From contig NZ_JAAATX020000002.1 of the NCBI RefSeq assembly GCF_009908265.2, forward strand, positions 124,001-188,000: a stretch of 64,000 bases of DNA. The letters run 5' to 3'. The translations under genes were made by a program, and so were the position numbers. The notes below the pieces were generated by a model. That model did no database searches, was not told the DNA's origin, and saw only the letters and a program-made list of their open reading frames with translations. Source of the stretch: Paragemmobacter amnigenus (GTDB taxonomy: Bacteria > Pseudomonadota > Alphaproteobacteria > Rhodobacterales > Rhodobacteraceae). Position 1 is the first letter of the stretch; every line of letters begins with the position of its first letter. This document shows positions 46,664 to 56,164 of the stretch, in pieces.

Positions 46664-48481
46664 TTAGTATCCGAGAATGTACTGGCGCCCCTTCATTTTC
46701 GGGAGCGTCCATGCCGCATGCGTTACCTGCTCTTCGTCTAACTCTACTAGGTACTGCCGATAGCGGTGTTCCGCATATGCAAAACAAGAACTGAATGTTG
46801 AGAATCCGGATTTCCACGAGGACAGTTCCATGCAGAACATAAGCACACTATCAAAGAAGTCGTGCGCATTCTCGACAAGATAACGGCCATATTCAGGGCC
46901 AGAGCCTGCATGAACGATGCGATTTCGTGCTCGATAGATTCTGTGCAACTGCCATCGAACCATTTCTTCATGAGCTCGGATCTTCCTAGCAGACTTTTTT
47001 GTGCTTCTTAGAAGTTCGGCAATCTCCTTGATTCGGTGCTTCAGCAACTCAAAGTCACGGCATCTGTCAAGCAAGTTAAGGAGCGCAGGTTCCGACGCCT
47101 TGTCCACCAGTAGGATTATGAAGCGTGTCCTAAGGTCTAACCTCTTGTCGATGCCGGCGATTCTGAGCGAAGACTTAAGCGAATTTCTATCCCACCTGAT
47201 AATATCAAAGAGTAGATTCACAACAAGGCGGTTGATATAGCCCAGCATGAGTGGAGGTATCACTCTGTCAACTACCTTAGATATGTTTGTGCTGTAGCCT
47301 TCGCTTGGCGTCATGGTTTCCAAGCATGTCCAAAGATTGACGATTTGAACATCTGGGTTATCAGAAGACAAACTCATTCCATGAATGTTAACAATGTTAT
47401 TAAACCTGGACGAGTCTGCGCCAGTATCGAGTGAAATGGAATCATCAAAGCGTTTGAGTACGCTTGAGGCTTTGGTTTGCCGCATATCACGGATGTAGTG
47501 CATCTGATTGCGGGGTGCATCGATTGATTTAACTATTCCGCCGCAGCAAGCCTGCTCAACTAAAGCGTAGCTTGTGATCGGGAAGCTTGCCTTGTGGTTG
47601 AAAAGCTTAAATAGATTCTCCACCTCTTCAATTTTCATTTTGGCCCGCATTACGGCTGACTCATAGTCAGCAGCTTGGACTCTTGCAAGAATTAGGGTGT
47701 CCAAGTCTGTATCGCTTCGTAGTTTCTCTAAGAGTTCGTTGTTAAATGGCTCTTCGTCAGGCATGACAGGGAAAAGACCGTCTTCGCCAGTTCGATCTAT
47801 GCCGCGGCGCTGCAAAATTGTTGGATCTAAGGCGGCGATATTCGAGTCAACTCCTAAAACAACCCGGAACTGGTGATGGTGCGGGTAGACTAGCCTGCAA
47901 AAATCCTTAATGCAAAGTGCATCGTCGATCTGCCGCGTTCCAAAGAAAAAATCGCATACCGTTGAATTAATGTGGTCCCGCGATATGCCTCGCAACTGCA
48001 AGGTGGAGCAAAGCTCGCGGGCGCATAGATCTATTTGGTCCTTGCTGTTTGTCGCTGCGAGTTTGATTACTTCCTCGACAAGTTCAGAGATATAATGCTC
48101 ATCTCCAATTTCGGAGAAAGTAACAGTTAACCTCCGCAGCGTGTCTGTGGTGTTGTGTTCCTTTGAGTCAAAATTTAGCAGGGCATCAAGGTCTATTGTC
48201 GAGCAGCGCCTTAAGATTTGATTTCCGCTTATTCGAAATTTAAGTTCATCAAGTATCTTTGCTGCTTTTGAGAGAGCAGCGTTCTTCTTATCATCATCTA
48301 GACCTTGTGCCTCCTCGACTAGCTCCATCGCTTCAAATACCAAGCCTCGCAGAGAGATAGTGGCTGATTTGTAACTGTCGAGTGAATAAGGATAGCTCAG
48401 TTCGTCTAGGCGTTGCGCGAAGAAGAGCAATCCGCGCATCTCATCAATATTCGTCCAGTTGGCTATCTTTCTATACTTCAT
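46664..48481 (-). CDS. Orphan 605-aa protein with C-terminal HEPN (ApeA-like) motif
   Basis: No named family recognised for the full length. It is far richer in A and T than every neighbour, with Ile, Asn, Lys and Ser common, so recent transfer is likely. The C-terminal part holds RARNRIVHAG: R519-x4-H524 is the catalytic RX4-6H motif of HEPN RNases, in the ApeA-like form, followed by a helix YLVENAHDFFDSVLMFCME. The central part has long helices (AADYESAVMRAKMKIEEVEN), and Cys/His are spread without a clear zinc motif. No signal peptide or membrane segment. It sits alone just past the ilvC terminator with its own 100-bp leader, where the minus strand reads TTGCCG-N18-TACAGA. Single-gene phage defence is my best guess. 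Confidence 0.75.
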   Translation of the reverse strand: MKYRKIANWTNIDEMRGLLFFAQRLDELSYPYSLDSYKSATISLRGLVFEAMELVEEAQGLDDDKKNAALSKAAKILDELKFRISGNQILRRCSTIDLDALLNFDSKEHNTTDTLRRLTVTFSEIGDEHYISELVEEVIKLAATNSKDQIDLCARELCSTLQLRGISRDHINSTVCDFFFGTRQIDDALCIKDFCRLVYPHHHQFRVVLGVDSNIAALDPTILQRRGIDRTGEDGLFPVMPDEEPFNNELLEKLRSDTDLDTLILARVQAADYESAVMRAKMKIEEVENLFKLFNHKASFPITSYALVEQACCGGIVKSIDAPRNQMHYIRDMRQTKASSVLKRFDDSISLDTGADSSRFNNIVNIHGMSLSSDNPDVQIVNLWTCLETMTPSEGYSTNISKVVDRVIPPLMLGYINRLVVNLLFDIIRWDRNSLKSSLRIAGIDKRLDLRTRFIILLVDKASEPALLNLLDRCRDFELLKHRIKEIAELLRSTKKSARKIRAHEEMVRWQLHRIYRARNRIVHAGSGPEYGRYLVENAHDFFDSVLMFCMELSSWKSGFSTFSSCFAYAEHRYRQYLVELDEEQVTHAAWTLPKMKGRQYILGY

Positions 48482-48585
48482 GTTGCAGTGCTCAGAATGA
48501 TTTTCGCGATTTGCAATCTGTAGCAGCGGAAGTGGTCTGTCGGCAACCGCTATGGCTGTGGGGTAGGAGTATAGCTTGCTTAATG

Positions 48586-48614
48586 AAAAGGGGCGGCCCT
48601 CTCGGACCGCCCCC
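48586..48614 (-). terminator. Intrinsic terminator after ilvC
   Basis: GGGGCGGCCC / GGACCGCCCC pair with one mismatch around TCTC; on the minus strand CTTTTC follows. It separates ilvC from the AT-rich gene. Confidence 0.8.
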
Positions 48615-48637
48615 CTGACTCAACCATAACGCGTCGA

Positions 48638-49756
<1,119 letters not shown>

Positions 49757-49789
49757 TCATGCGCGGATAGGCGCATAGGTGGATGGATC

Positions 49790-50248
49790 ATGCAACTGGA
49801 CGAGACGGACCGGCGCATCCTGCGGCATCATCTGGCGGAGCCTGCGCTGCCGCGCGCGGAGCTGGCGGCGCGGGCGGGGGTGACGGTGGCGACGCTGTGG
49901 CGGCGGCTGGAGCGGTTGCAGGGGGCGGGGGTGATCCGCGCGGAGCAGGCGGTGATCGACTGGCGCGCGCTGGGATACGGGGTGGAGGTCAGCCTGCGCT
50001 TCACGCTGGACAAGACGGACCCGCGGGCCTTTGACGATTTCATCGCGGCGGCGCGGGAGGTGCCGGAGGTTCTGGCGATCGAGACTTTCCTTGGCCGCGT
50101 GGATGTGCGGCTGAACGTCATCGCGCGGGACATGGCGCATTATCAGGAGATCTACCGCGCCCGCATCCTGACCCTGCCGCATATCGCGGAGCTGGAGGCG
50201 TTGATGCTGATTTCCACCATCAAGGAGCAGGAGGCGCTGCCGCTGTGA
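49790..50248 (+). CDS. Lrp/AsnC family regulator (1)
   Basis: 152-aa transcription regulator. The N-terminal HTH spans about residues 1-60 (LDETDRRILRHHLAEPALPR, then AELAARAGVTVATLWRRLERL), and the C-terminal RAM/AsnC ligand domain about 65-145 (GYGVEVSLRFTLDKTDP, FLGRVDVRLNVIARD, YRARILTLPHIAEL). The start at 49790 fits the family N-terminus. It overlaps the next regulator by four bases (GTGA). Divergence from ilvC suggests it may respond to branched-chain amino acids; this is inference. Confidence 0.9.
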   Translation: MQLDETDRRILRHHLAEPALPRAELAARAGVTVATLWRRLERLQGAGVIRAEQAVIDWRALGYGVEVSLRFTLDKTDPRAFDDFIAAAREVPEVLAIETFLGRVDVRLNVIARDMAHYQEIYRARILTLPHIAELEALMLISTIKEQEALPL

Positions 50249-50703
50249 TCGATCTGGATGATGTGGACCGCGCGATCTGTCGCGCGCTGGCGGGGGATGG
50301 CGGGCTGTCGGCGGGCGAGCTGGGGCGGCGGCTGGGGTTGAGCCAGCCTGCGGCGTGGCGGCGGGTCAGGCGGCTGGAGGAGGCGGGGGTGATCGCGGGG
50401 CGGCGGGTGGAGGTGGACCGCGCGGCGCTGGGCTTTGGCGTGACGGTGTTTCTGGGGGTGAAGCTGGCGGCGCGGGGGCGGGTTTCACTGGAGGATTTCG
50501 AGCGGGCGGTGACGGCCATTCCCGAGGTGCAGGTGGTGCAGCACGTGCTGGGGCTGTTCGATTACCGGCTGCGGGTCGTGGCGCGCGACATCGCGGATTT
50601 CGAGCGGGTGCTGCGGCGGCGGATCATGACGCTGCCCGGGGTGGGGAACGTGGAGGCCAATGTCCTGCTGACCGAGGAGCGGCGGCCCGGGCCGCTGGGC
50701 TGA
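50245..50703 (+). CDS. Lrp/AsnC family regulator (2)
   Basis: 152-aa paralog of the preceding regulator: HTH with LDDVDRAICRALAGDGGLS and GLSQPAAWRRVRRLEEAGVI, then the ligand domain with VFLGVKLAARGRVSLEDFE, VLGLFDYRLRVVARDI and RRIMTLPGVGNVEANVLL. It starts with GTG at the stop of gene (1). Two coupled Lrp-type genes could form hetero-oligomers. Confidence 0.9.
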   Translation: MIDLDDVDRAICRALAGDGGLSAGELGRRLGLSQPAAWRRVRRLEEAGVIAGRRVEVDRAALGFGVTVFLGVKLAARGRVSLEDFERAVTAIPEVQVVQHVLGLFDYRLRVVARDIADFERVLRRRIMTLPGVGNVEANVLLTEERRPGPLG

Positions 50704-50800
50704 GGTCGGGTTTGGCGGTTTCCGCCTGACCTGCGTCAAGGTGCGGCGCTGCGGACGGGTGTAGGATGGCGGGGTCTGGAATTGAACGGAGGATGGAAAG

Positions 50801-51199
50801 ATGTTCCGCAAGATCCTGTGTCCTGTCGACGGGACGGAGCATGCCACGCTGGCGCTGGAGCGGGCAGTGGAGTTGGCCGGAAAATATGGCGCGTCGCTGA
50901 CGGTCTGCGTGGTCAACGTGGCGCATGGAACGGGGCGCAGCCCCCGCATCAACCACTGGACCGACGAGCAGGTCGCCAAGATCCTGTCCGATGCCGTGGC
51001 GCAGGCCAAGGGGGCCGAGACGGTGCAGATCGTGGCGCGCGAGGTGGGGCCTGCCATCGTGCAATATGCCGAGACGGGCGAGTATGACTGCATCGTCATG
51101 GGCACCGGTGACAAGCGCGGGCTGTCGCGGCTGATGCTGGGGTCGGTCGCGGCGGATGTGTCGGGGCGGGCGCATTGTTCGGTTCTGGTCGCGCGCTGA
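50801..51199 (+). CDS. Universal stress protein UspA family
   Basis: 132-aa single Usp domain beginning MFRKILCPVDGTEHATLALE. The ATP-site pattern GTGDKRGLSRLMLGSVAAD and the final HCSVLVAR are typical. The ribosome site GGAGGATGGAAAG is strong. It is monocistronic between the Lrp pair and aroQ. A role in stress survival is general for the family; the ligand is unknown. Confidence 0.9.
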   Translation: MFRKILCPVDGTEHATLALERAVELAGKYGASLTVCVVNVAHGTGRSPRINHWTDEQVAKILSDAVAQAKGAETVQIVAREVGPAIVQYAETGEYDCIVMGTGDKRGLSRLMLGSVAADVSGRAHCSVLVAR

Positions 51200-51313
51200 G
51201 GGCGGTCGGGTATTTCCGCCACGGGCGTTAACGTGTTGCGGCGGGCGGGCTTGTGAGGGGGGTGCGGGCGGGACTATCCTTGCCCGATCCTTAACGCACT
51301 GGACCGCCCCGCC

Positions 51314-51754
51314 GTGACGAAGCCCATCTACATCCTGAACGGACCGAACCTGAACCTGCTGGGTCTGCGCCAGCCCGAAATCTACGGGCGCGAGACGCTG
51401 GAGGATGTGGCGGATGCCTGTGCTGCGCTGGCCGAGGAACTGGGTCTTTCGATCCGCTTCCACCAGTCCAACCACGAGGGGCAGATCGTCGACTGGGTGC
51501 ACGAGGCGCGGTTGCAGGGGGCGGGCATCGTTATCAACCCTGCGGCCTATACCCATACGTCGGTCGCCATCCTTGACGCGCTCAATGCATTCGAGGGGCC
51601 GGTGCTGGAGGTCCATATCTCGAACGTGCACAAGCGAGAGGCGTTCCGGCACCATTCCTATGTCAGCTTGCGCGCCGAGGGGGTGATCGCGGGTTTCGGG
51701 ACGGAAGGCTATCTCTTGGCCCTGCGCCGGATGAAGACGCTGGTGACGACATGA
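51314..51754 (+). CDS. aroQ: 3-dehydroquinate dehydratase, type II
   Basis: Shikimate pathway enzyme making 3-dehydroshikimate. The 146-aa protein starts at GTG 51314, giving [20 protein letters not shown]. Tyr of PEIYGRETL is the catalytic base; [33 protein letters not shown] and [18 protein letters not shown] follow, all active-site stretches. The stop overlaps the next start (ATGATG), so the aldolase gene is coupled to it. Confidence 0.96.
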   Translation: MTKPIYILNGPNLNLLGLRQPEIYGRETLEDVADACAALAEELGLSIRFHQSNHEGQIVDWVHEARLQGAGIVINPAAYTHTSVAILDALNAFEGPVLEVHISNVHKREAFRHHSYVSLRAEGVIAGFGTEGYLLALRRMKTLVTT

Positions 51755-52518
51755 TGCTTCCCCAGAACAGGTTCAAGAAGGCGCTGCGCGAGCGGCGCCA
51801 GCAGATCGGGCTGTGGAATTCGATCCCCGGCCCGCTGGTGGCAGAGCTTCTGGCGACCTGCGGGTTCGACTGGGTGGTGATCGACACCGAACATGCGGTG
51901 ACGGATATTCCCGACACGATGGCGATGATGCAGGCCATGGCGCCCTATCGCACCCATGCGGTGGTGCGGCCTGCGGCGAATGATCCGGTGCTGATCAAGC
52001 GGGTGCTGGATCTGGGGGCGCAGACGCTGCTTTTGCCCTATGTCCAGACCGCGGAGGAAGCGCGGGCGGCGGTGGCCGCGATCCGCTATGCCCCGCGCGG
52101 GATCAGGGGTGTCGCGGGCATGACGCGGGCGAGCGTCTTCGGGCAGGTGGCGGGATACCACCAGCGCGCCGAGGAGGAGTTGTGCCTGATCCTGCAGGTG
52201 GAGACGATCGAGGCGCTGGGCCGTGTGCGCGAGATCGCGGCGGTGGACGGGGTGGATGCGCTGTTCATCGGGCCTGCGGACCTTGCGGCCAGCATGGGGC
52301 ATGTCGGAAATTCCGGCCATCCCGAGGTGGTGGCGGCGATCGAGCTGGGCATCCGCGACATCGTGGCGGCGGGCAAGCCTGCGGGTATCCTGACGCTGGA
52401 CCATGATTTCGCGCAGCGCTGCATCGGCTGGGGGACCACCTTTACCGCTGTGGGGATGGATATCGCGCTGCTGGCCAATGCGGCGCGGTCCCTGTCGGCG
52501 AAGTTCCGGGCCGAGTGA
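51751..52518 (+). CDS. HpcH/HpaI-family aldolase
   Basis: 255-aa class II, metal-dependent aldolase of the 4-hydroxy-2-oxoheptanedioate aldolase type. Marks: [32 protein letters not shown], the Arg of [20 protein letters not shown], the metal Glu in [10 protein letters not shown] and the metal Asp in [13 protein letters not shown]. Typical reaction: reversible cleavage of a 2-keto-4-hydroxy acid into pyruvate or glyoxylate plus an aldehyde. Substrate here unknown. Its neighbours (AMP-ligase, thiolase-like) suggest an acyl or aromatic catabolic set, but weakly. Confidence 0.85.
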   Translation: MMLPQNRFKKALRERRQQIGLWNSIPGPLVAELLATCGFDWVVIDTEHAVTDIPDTMAMMQAMAPYRTHAVVRPAANDPVLIKRVLDLGAQTLLLPYVQTAEEARAAVAAIRYAPRGIRGVAGMTRASVFGQVAGYHQRAEEELCLILQVETIEALGRVREIAAVDGVDALFIGPADLAASMGHVGNSGHPEVVAAIELGIRDIVAAGKPAGILTLDHDFAQRCIGWGTTFTAVGMDIALLANAARSLSAKFRAE

Positions 52519-52525
52519 GGCCGTG

Positions 52526-53746
52526 ATGGCGCGGGGGGTGGCGGACAGGTTTCGTCGCCATGCCGCGGCGCGGATTTTCGGGCCGGACGGGGCGGAGGTT
52601 CCGGTGGTTGCGGCGGGCGGGGCGGCAGTGATCGCCTCTGCGCCTTGCGGTGCTGCGGTGGCGGCTGCGCTGGCACGGGGGGCGGCGGGGTTGCCGTTCC
52701 GCGTGGGGGCGGTGGACTTGCCCGCGCCCGAGGCGGGGGCGCGGCCGGTCTTCGAGACGCTGACATCGGGATCGACGGGGGTGCCGCGGCGGATCAGACG
52801 CTCGCAGCGGTCGTGGTGTGCGTCCTTTGCGGTGAACGAGGGGCTGTTCGGGATCGGGGCCGGTGTGCAGGTGGCCGTGCTGGGGCGGATGGAGCATTCG
52901 CTGTCGCTTTACGGCGCGCTGGAGGGGGCCTGTCTGGGGGCGGAGGTGCATCTGCTGGCGGGGCTGCGGCCGGATGGGCAGGCGCGCGAGATGGTCGCGC
53001 GGCGGGTGGGGGTGGTCTATGGCACGCCCGCGCAGTTGCGGCTGCTGGTCGAGGCGGGGGGCGTGGCGCTGCCCGATCTGCGGCTGGTTCTGGTGGGCGG
53101 ATCGAAGCTGGACGGGGTGTTGCGGGCGGCGCTGGCGGCGGTGGCGCCGGCGGCCGAGTTGCGCGAGTTCTATGGCGCGGCGGAGGCGAGTTTCGTGACG
53201 CTGTCGGATGGCGGTTGTGACGCGGGCAGCGTGGGGCGGCCTTATCCCGGCGTGCGGATCGAGGTGCGGGGGGCGGATGGCGCGGTGCTGGGCCCCGGGG
53301 GCGTGGGCGAGGTCTGGGTGCGTTCGCCCTATCTGTGTGACCGCTATGGCGCGCGGGGGACCGGCGTGCTGCGGCGGGGCGGCTGGCTGTCGGTGGGCGA
53401 GATGGGCTGGATGGAGCGGGGCGAGCTGTGGCTGGCCGGGCGGCGCGGGCGGATGGTGACGGTGGCGGACCAGAACGTCTTTCCCGAGGAGATCGAGGCG
53501 TTTCTGGCGGGGATGGAGGGCGTGCGGCGGGTGGCGGTGCTGCCCAGGGCGGACCTGATGCGGGGGCATGTGCTGGTGGCGGTGATGATGGGGGATGCGG
53601 GGCGCGAGGAGGAGATATTGCGCGCGGCGCGGGCGCGGCTGGGGGCGCTGAAGGCGCCGCGGGCGGTGGTGTGGCGGCAGGATTGGCCGGAGCTTGCCTC
53701 GGGCAAGACAGACTTGGCGCGGCTGGCGGCGGAGGCGGGGCTGTGA
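52526..53746 (+). CDS. Compact AMP-dependent acyl-CoA synthetase/ligase
   Basis: 406-aa ANL-superfamily protein, shorter than the usual 500-550 aa and missing much of the N-terminal subdomain. Core motifs: FETLTSGSTGVPRRIRRS (A3 phosphate loop), EFYGAAEASFV (A5), LSVGEMGWMERGELWLAGRRG (A7; Glu where the family has Asp) and LASGKTDLARL (A10 Lys). Substrate is unknown; a carboxylic acid is activated with ATP, then CoA or another acceptor. Start ATG 52526, 8 bp after the aldolase stop; GTG 52523 is an in-frame alternative. Confidence 0.8.
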   Translation: MARGVADRFRRHAAARIFGPDGAEVPVVAAGGAAVIASAPCGAAVAAALARGAAGLPFRVGAVDLPAPEAGARPVFETLTSGSTGVPRRIRRSQRSWCASFAVNEGLFGIGAGVQVAVLGRMEHSLSLYGALEGACLGAEVHLLAGLRPDGQAREMVARRVGVVYGTPAQLRLLVEAGGVALPDLRLVLVGGSKLDGVLRAALAAVAPAAELREFYGAAEASFVTLSDGGCDAGSVGRPYPGVRIEVRGADGAVLGPGGVGEVWVRSPYLCDRYGARGTGVLRRGGWLSVGEMGWMERGELWLAGRRGRMVTVADQNVFPEEIEAFLAGMEGVRRVAVLPRADLMRGHVLVAVMMGDAGREEEILRAARARLGALKAPRAVVWRQDWPELASGKTDLARLAAEAGL

Positions 53747-53787
53747 GGGGCCTTGCTGGCGGCGTGGCGCTTGCGGCGCTGCCCTAT

Positions 53788-53810
53788 GGGTATTTGGGCC
53801 GAGATGAAGG
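53788..53810. repeat. ATATTTGG-type repeat, copy
   Basis: GGGTATTTGGGCCGAGATGA then AGG; it matches 54951-54972 nearly base for base. It lies between the ligase and the thiolase-like gene. Confidence 0.6.
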
Positions 53811-53819
53811 GGGCGGGTC

Positions 53820-54893
53820 TTGTCTGCCTGGCTGATCGGGGGGAAACGGACGGCGGTGGTGCCGCGCGGCGGGGCCTTTGCCGCGCTGCGGGTGGAGGAT
53901 CTGGCGGCGCCGGTGATCGGGGCGCTGCTGGAGGCGGCGGGGATCGCGGCGGATCGGGTGGACGAGGTGATCCTGTCCAACGCCATCGGCCTTGGCGGGA
54001 ATCCCGCGCGGCGGGTGGCGCTGGCGGCGGGGTTGCCCGAGCGGGTGGCGGGGCTGACCGTGGACCGGCAATGCGCGGGGGGGCTGGATGCGGTGCTGCT
54101 GGCGCGGGCGCTGGTGCTGGCGGGGTTGGCCGAAGTGGTGGTGGCGGGGGGGGGGGAGAGCTATTCCACCGCGCCCGAGCGGCGGGTGCGGGGCGGGGCG
54201 CTCTATCGGCAGGCGCCCTTCACCCCGTGGCCGGAGCGCGACCCCGACATGGCGGTGGCGGCGGATGCGCTGGGGCGGCGGCTGGGGATTTCGCGGGCGC
54301 GGGCGGACGCCTGGGCGGTGGAGAGCCATGCGCGGGCGCTGCGGGCGGATATGGCGGGCGAGATCGTGCCGGTGGCGGGTGTGGTGCACGATCCCTTTGC
54401 GCGGGCGCTGACGGGGGCGGTGGCGGCGCGGGCGGCGGTGGTGGCGGGGGATGTGACGGCGGCCAATGCGGCGGTGGCGGCGGACGGGGCGGCCTTTGTC
54501 CTTGTGGTGTCCGCGCGGGTGGCGGCTGGTGCCGCGCGGGCGCTGCGGATCGCGGGTGGTGTCACGCGGGGCGGCGTGCCGTGGGAACCGGGGCTGGCGC
54601 CTGTGGCGGCGATCGGGGAGGCGCTGGGGGCCTGTGGCCTGCGCGCCGGCGATCTGGAGCGGGCGGAGGTGATGGAGGCCTATGCGGTACAGGCGATCGC
54701 CTGTGTCGAGGGGGCGGGGCTGGACCCTGCGCGGGTGAATGTGAAGGGCGGCGCGCTGGCGCGGGGGCATCCGGTGGGGGCATCCGGTGCTGTGCTGGCG
54801 GTGCGGATGTTTGCCGATCTGGAGCGCGGGTCGGGGGTGGCTGCCATCGCCTCGGCCGGGGGGATCGGGACGGCGGTGGTGTTCGGGGGGTAG
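53820..54893 (+). CDS. Thiolase-like protein, degenerate active site
   Basis: 357-aa thiolase-fold protein, short of the usual 390. The nucleophile is kept in TVDRQCAGGLDAV (Cys near residue 84), as is the His of GGALARGHPVGASGA. Two other catalytic positions differ: the NEAFA motif reads MEAYA (Asn to Met), and the last Cys of CxGGG is replaced in IASAGGIGTAVVF. It may condense acyl groups poorly or act in another way. The start is probably TTG 53820 with AAGGGGG before it; no ATG gives the family N-terminus SAWLIGGKRTAV. It pairs with the preceding acyl-CoA ligase. Confidence 0.78.
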   Translation: MSAWLIGGKRTAVVPRGGAFAALRVEDLAAPVIGALLEAAGIAADRVDEVILSNAIGLGGNPARRVALAAGLPERVAGLTVDRQCAGGLDAVLLARALVLAGLAEVVVAGGGESYSTAPERRVRGGALYRQAPFTPWPERDPDMAVAADALGRRLGISRARADAWAVESHARALRADMAGEIVPVAGVVHDPFARALTGAVAARAAVVAGDVTAANAAVAADGAAFVLVVSARVAAGAARALRIAGGVTRGGVPWEPGLAPVAAIGEALGACGLRAGDLERAEVMEAYAVQAIACVEGAGLDPARVNVKGGALARGHPVGASGAVLAVRMFADLERGSGVAAIASAGGIGTAVVFGG

Positions 54894-54902
54894 GGCGGAG
54901 GC

Positions 54903-54924
54903 AGGGGGCGCACGCGCCCCCTTT
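54903..54924 (+). terminator. Intrinsic terminator after thiolase-like gene
   Basis: GGGGGCGC / GCGCCCCC with a 2-base AC turn, followed by TTTT, 10 bp after the stop. Confidence 0.75.
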
Positions 54925-54950
54925 TGGCCTGCGGCCAATTCACCCCCTGT

Positions 54951-54972
54951 GAGTATTTGGGCCGAGATGAAG
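54951..54972. repeat. ATATTTGG-type repeat, copy
   Basis: AGTATTTGGGCCGAGATGAA then GG, downstream of bioY (minus) and of the thiolase-like gene; same family as 53788-53810. Confidence 0.6.
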
Positions 54973-54992
54973 GCGCGGCCGTTGCGAACCGG

Positions 54993-55535
54993 TCAGCCGC
55001 GCGACAGGAGCGCGTCGGGGCGCATGCGCGCGATGCCTTGGGTGATGAGCGCGGCGAGGGCCACTTTCAGCAGGTCGCCGGGGAGGAAGGCCGCGACCAT
55101 GACGGCGGCCTCGGTCAGGGACTTGTCGAGCATCAGGGCAAGGCCCGGGATGCCGAAGGCATAGAGTGCCACCACCCCGCCGAGGAAAGCCCCCAGCGCG
55201 GCGGCGGGCAGGATCGCGGTGCGGAGCTTTTCCGTCACCAGACCCGCGACGAAGGCCGCGACGGGGAAGCCAAGGAGGAAGCCCACGGTGGGCGAGGCGA
55301 AGACGCCCAGACCACCGCGCCCGCCCGAGAGGAGCGGAAGGCCCACCGCGACCAGCGCGAGGAATAGCAGGACCGCCAGCGCGCCGCGTTTCGCGCCCAG
55401 CACCGTGCCGCAGAGCATGATGCCGAGGGATTGCGCGGTGATCGGCACGCCGAAGGGCAGCATCACTTGCGGAACGAAGCCCAGAACCGCGATCAGGGCG
55501 GCGAAGAGGGCGATGTGGGAAAGGCTGCGTTCCAT
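54993..55535 (-). CDS. bioY: BioY, biotin-specific S component
   Basis: 180-aa membrane protein with six hydrophobic segments that captures biotin for an ECF transporter. Marks: LPFGVPITAQSLGIMLCG, LPLLSGGRGGLGVFASPTVG (BioY signature loop), GFPVAAFVAGL and FLPGDLLKVALAALI. The start at 55535 has AGGAGT upstream on the minus strand. It is last in the bioM-bioN-bioY order, 29 bp after bioN. Confidence 0.93.
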   Translation of the reverse strand: MERSLSHIALFAALIAVLGFVPQVMLPFGVPITAQSLGIMLCGTVLGAKRGALAVLLFLALVAVGLPLLSGGRGGLGVFASPTVGFLLGFPVAAFVAGLVTEKLRTAILPAAALGAFLGGVVALYAFGIPGLALMLDKSLTEAAVMVAAFLPGDLLKVALAALITQGIARMRPDALLSRG

Positions 55536-55564
55536 GGCGGACTCCTGTTCTTGCGCCGGTCCCC

Positions 55565-56164
55565 TTAGCCTGCGCCGCCGCGGGCGCGCAAGGATTCGGC
55601 CACGTGATCGGCCTCGTCCAGCGCGGCGAGGGCGGCGGGGATCAGGATGCGCCAGCCGGGGCGGCGGGGGCTGCGGGCGGACCATGCGGTGCTGATGGCG
55701 TCGATCCGGTCCGACAGGACGGGGATGAAGCGGATGGAGAGCGCGAGGGCCAGCGTCACGCGGCGCATGGGCAGGCCAAGGCGTGCGAGGGGAGCGGCAA
55801 GGCGGTCGAGCGTGGCGAGCATGTCTGCGAGCCGCGTCGTCATGGTGACGAGGTTCGCGGCGGCGACGGCGGTGGTCAGGCGCAGGGCGATGGCGGTGCC
55901 GCCCGCGATGTCGCCCGTGATCCCGTGCCAGAGGGCGAGGAGGGCGAGGAAGGGCCAGAGCGGGCGGAGCTGGCGCAGGGCCTGCGCGGCGATGGCGGTG
56001 CCGAGGGCGAGGTGGGCCATGGCAAGGGCCCCCGCGATTGCGGCGAGGGGGAGGGGCGAGGACAGGCGGAAGAGCAGGATCGTGAAGGCGCAGAGCAGGG
56101 CGAGTTTCAGCCCCGCGGGCAGGCGGTGCAGGGGCGTTTCAACGGGGGAGGTGAGGGTCAGCAT
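55565..56164 (-). CDS. bioN: BioN, ECF transporter transmembrane (T) component
   Basis: 199-aa membrane protein with about five hydrophobic segments, joining BioM and BioY. It has RLPAGLKLALLCAFTILLF at the start and ends in the T-component coupling segment DEADHVAESLRARGGAG (Ala-Arg-Gly type motif) that contacts the ATPase. It overlaps the end of bioM by 26 bases, so the two are coupled. Confidence 0.88.
   Translation of the reverse strand: MLTLTSPVETPLHRLPAGLKLALLCAFTILLFRLSSPLPLAAIAGALAMAHLALGTAIAAQALRQLRPLWPFLALLALWHGITGDIAGGTAIALRLTTAVAAANLVTMTTRLADMLATLDRLAAPLARLGLPMRRVTLALALSIRFIPVLSDRIDAISTAWSARSPRRPGWRILIPAALAALDEADHVAESLRARGGAG

Noticed and set aside
46266-46817. 183-aa version of the small protein gene
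   Set aside because: The first 135 residues cross the composition boundary and the end of the HEPN gene; only the last 48 residues have a ribosome site.
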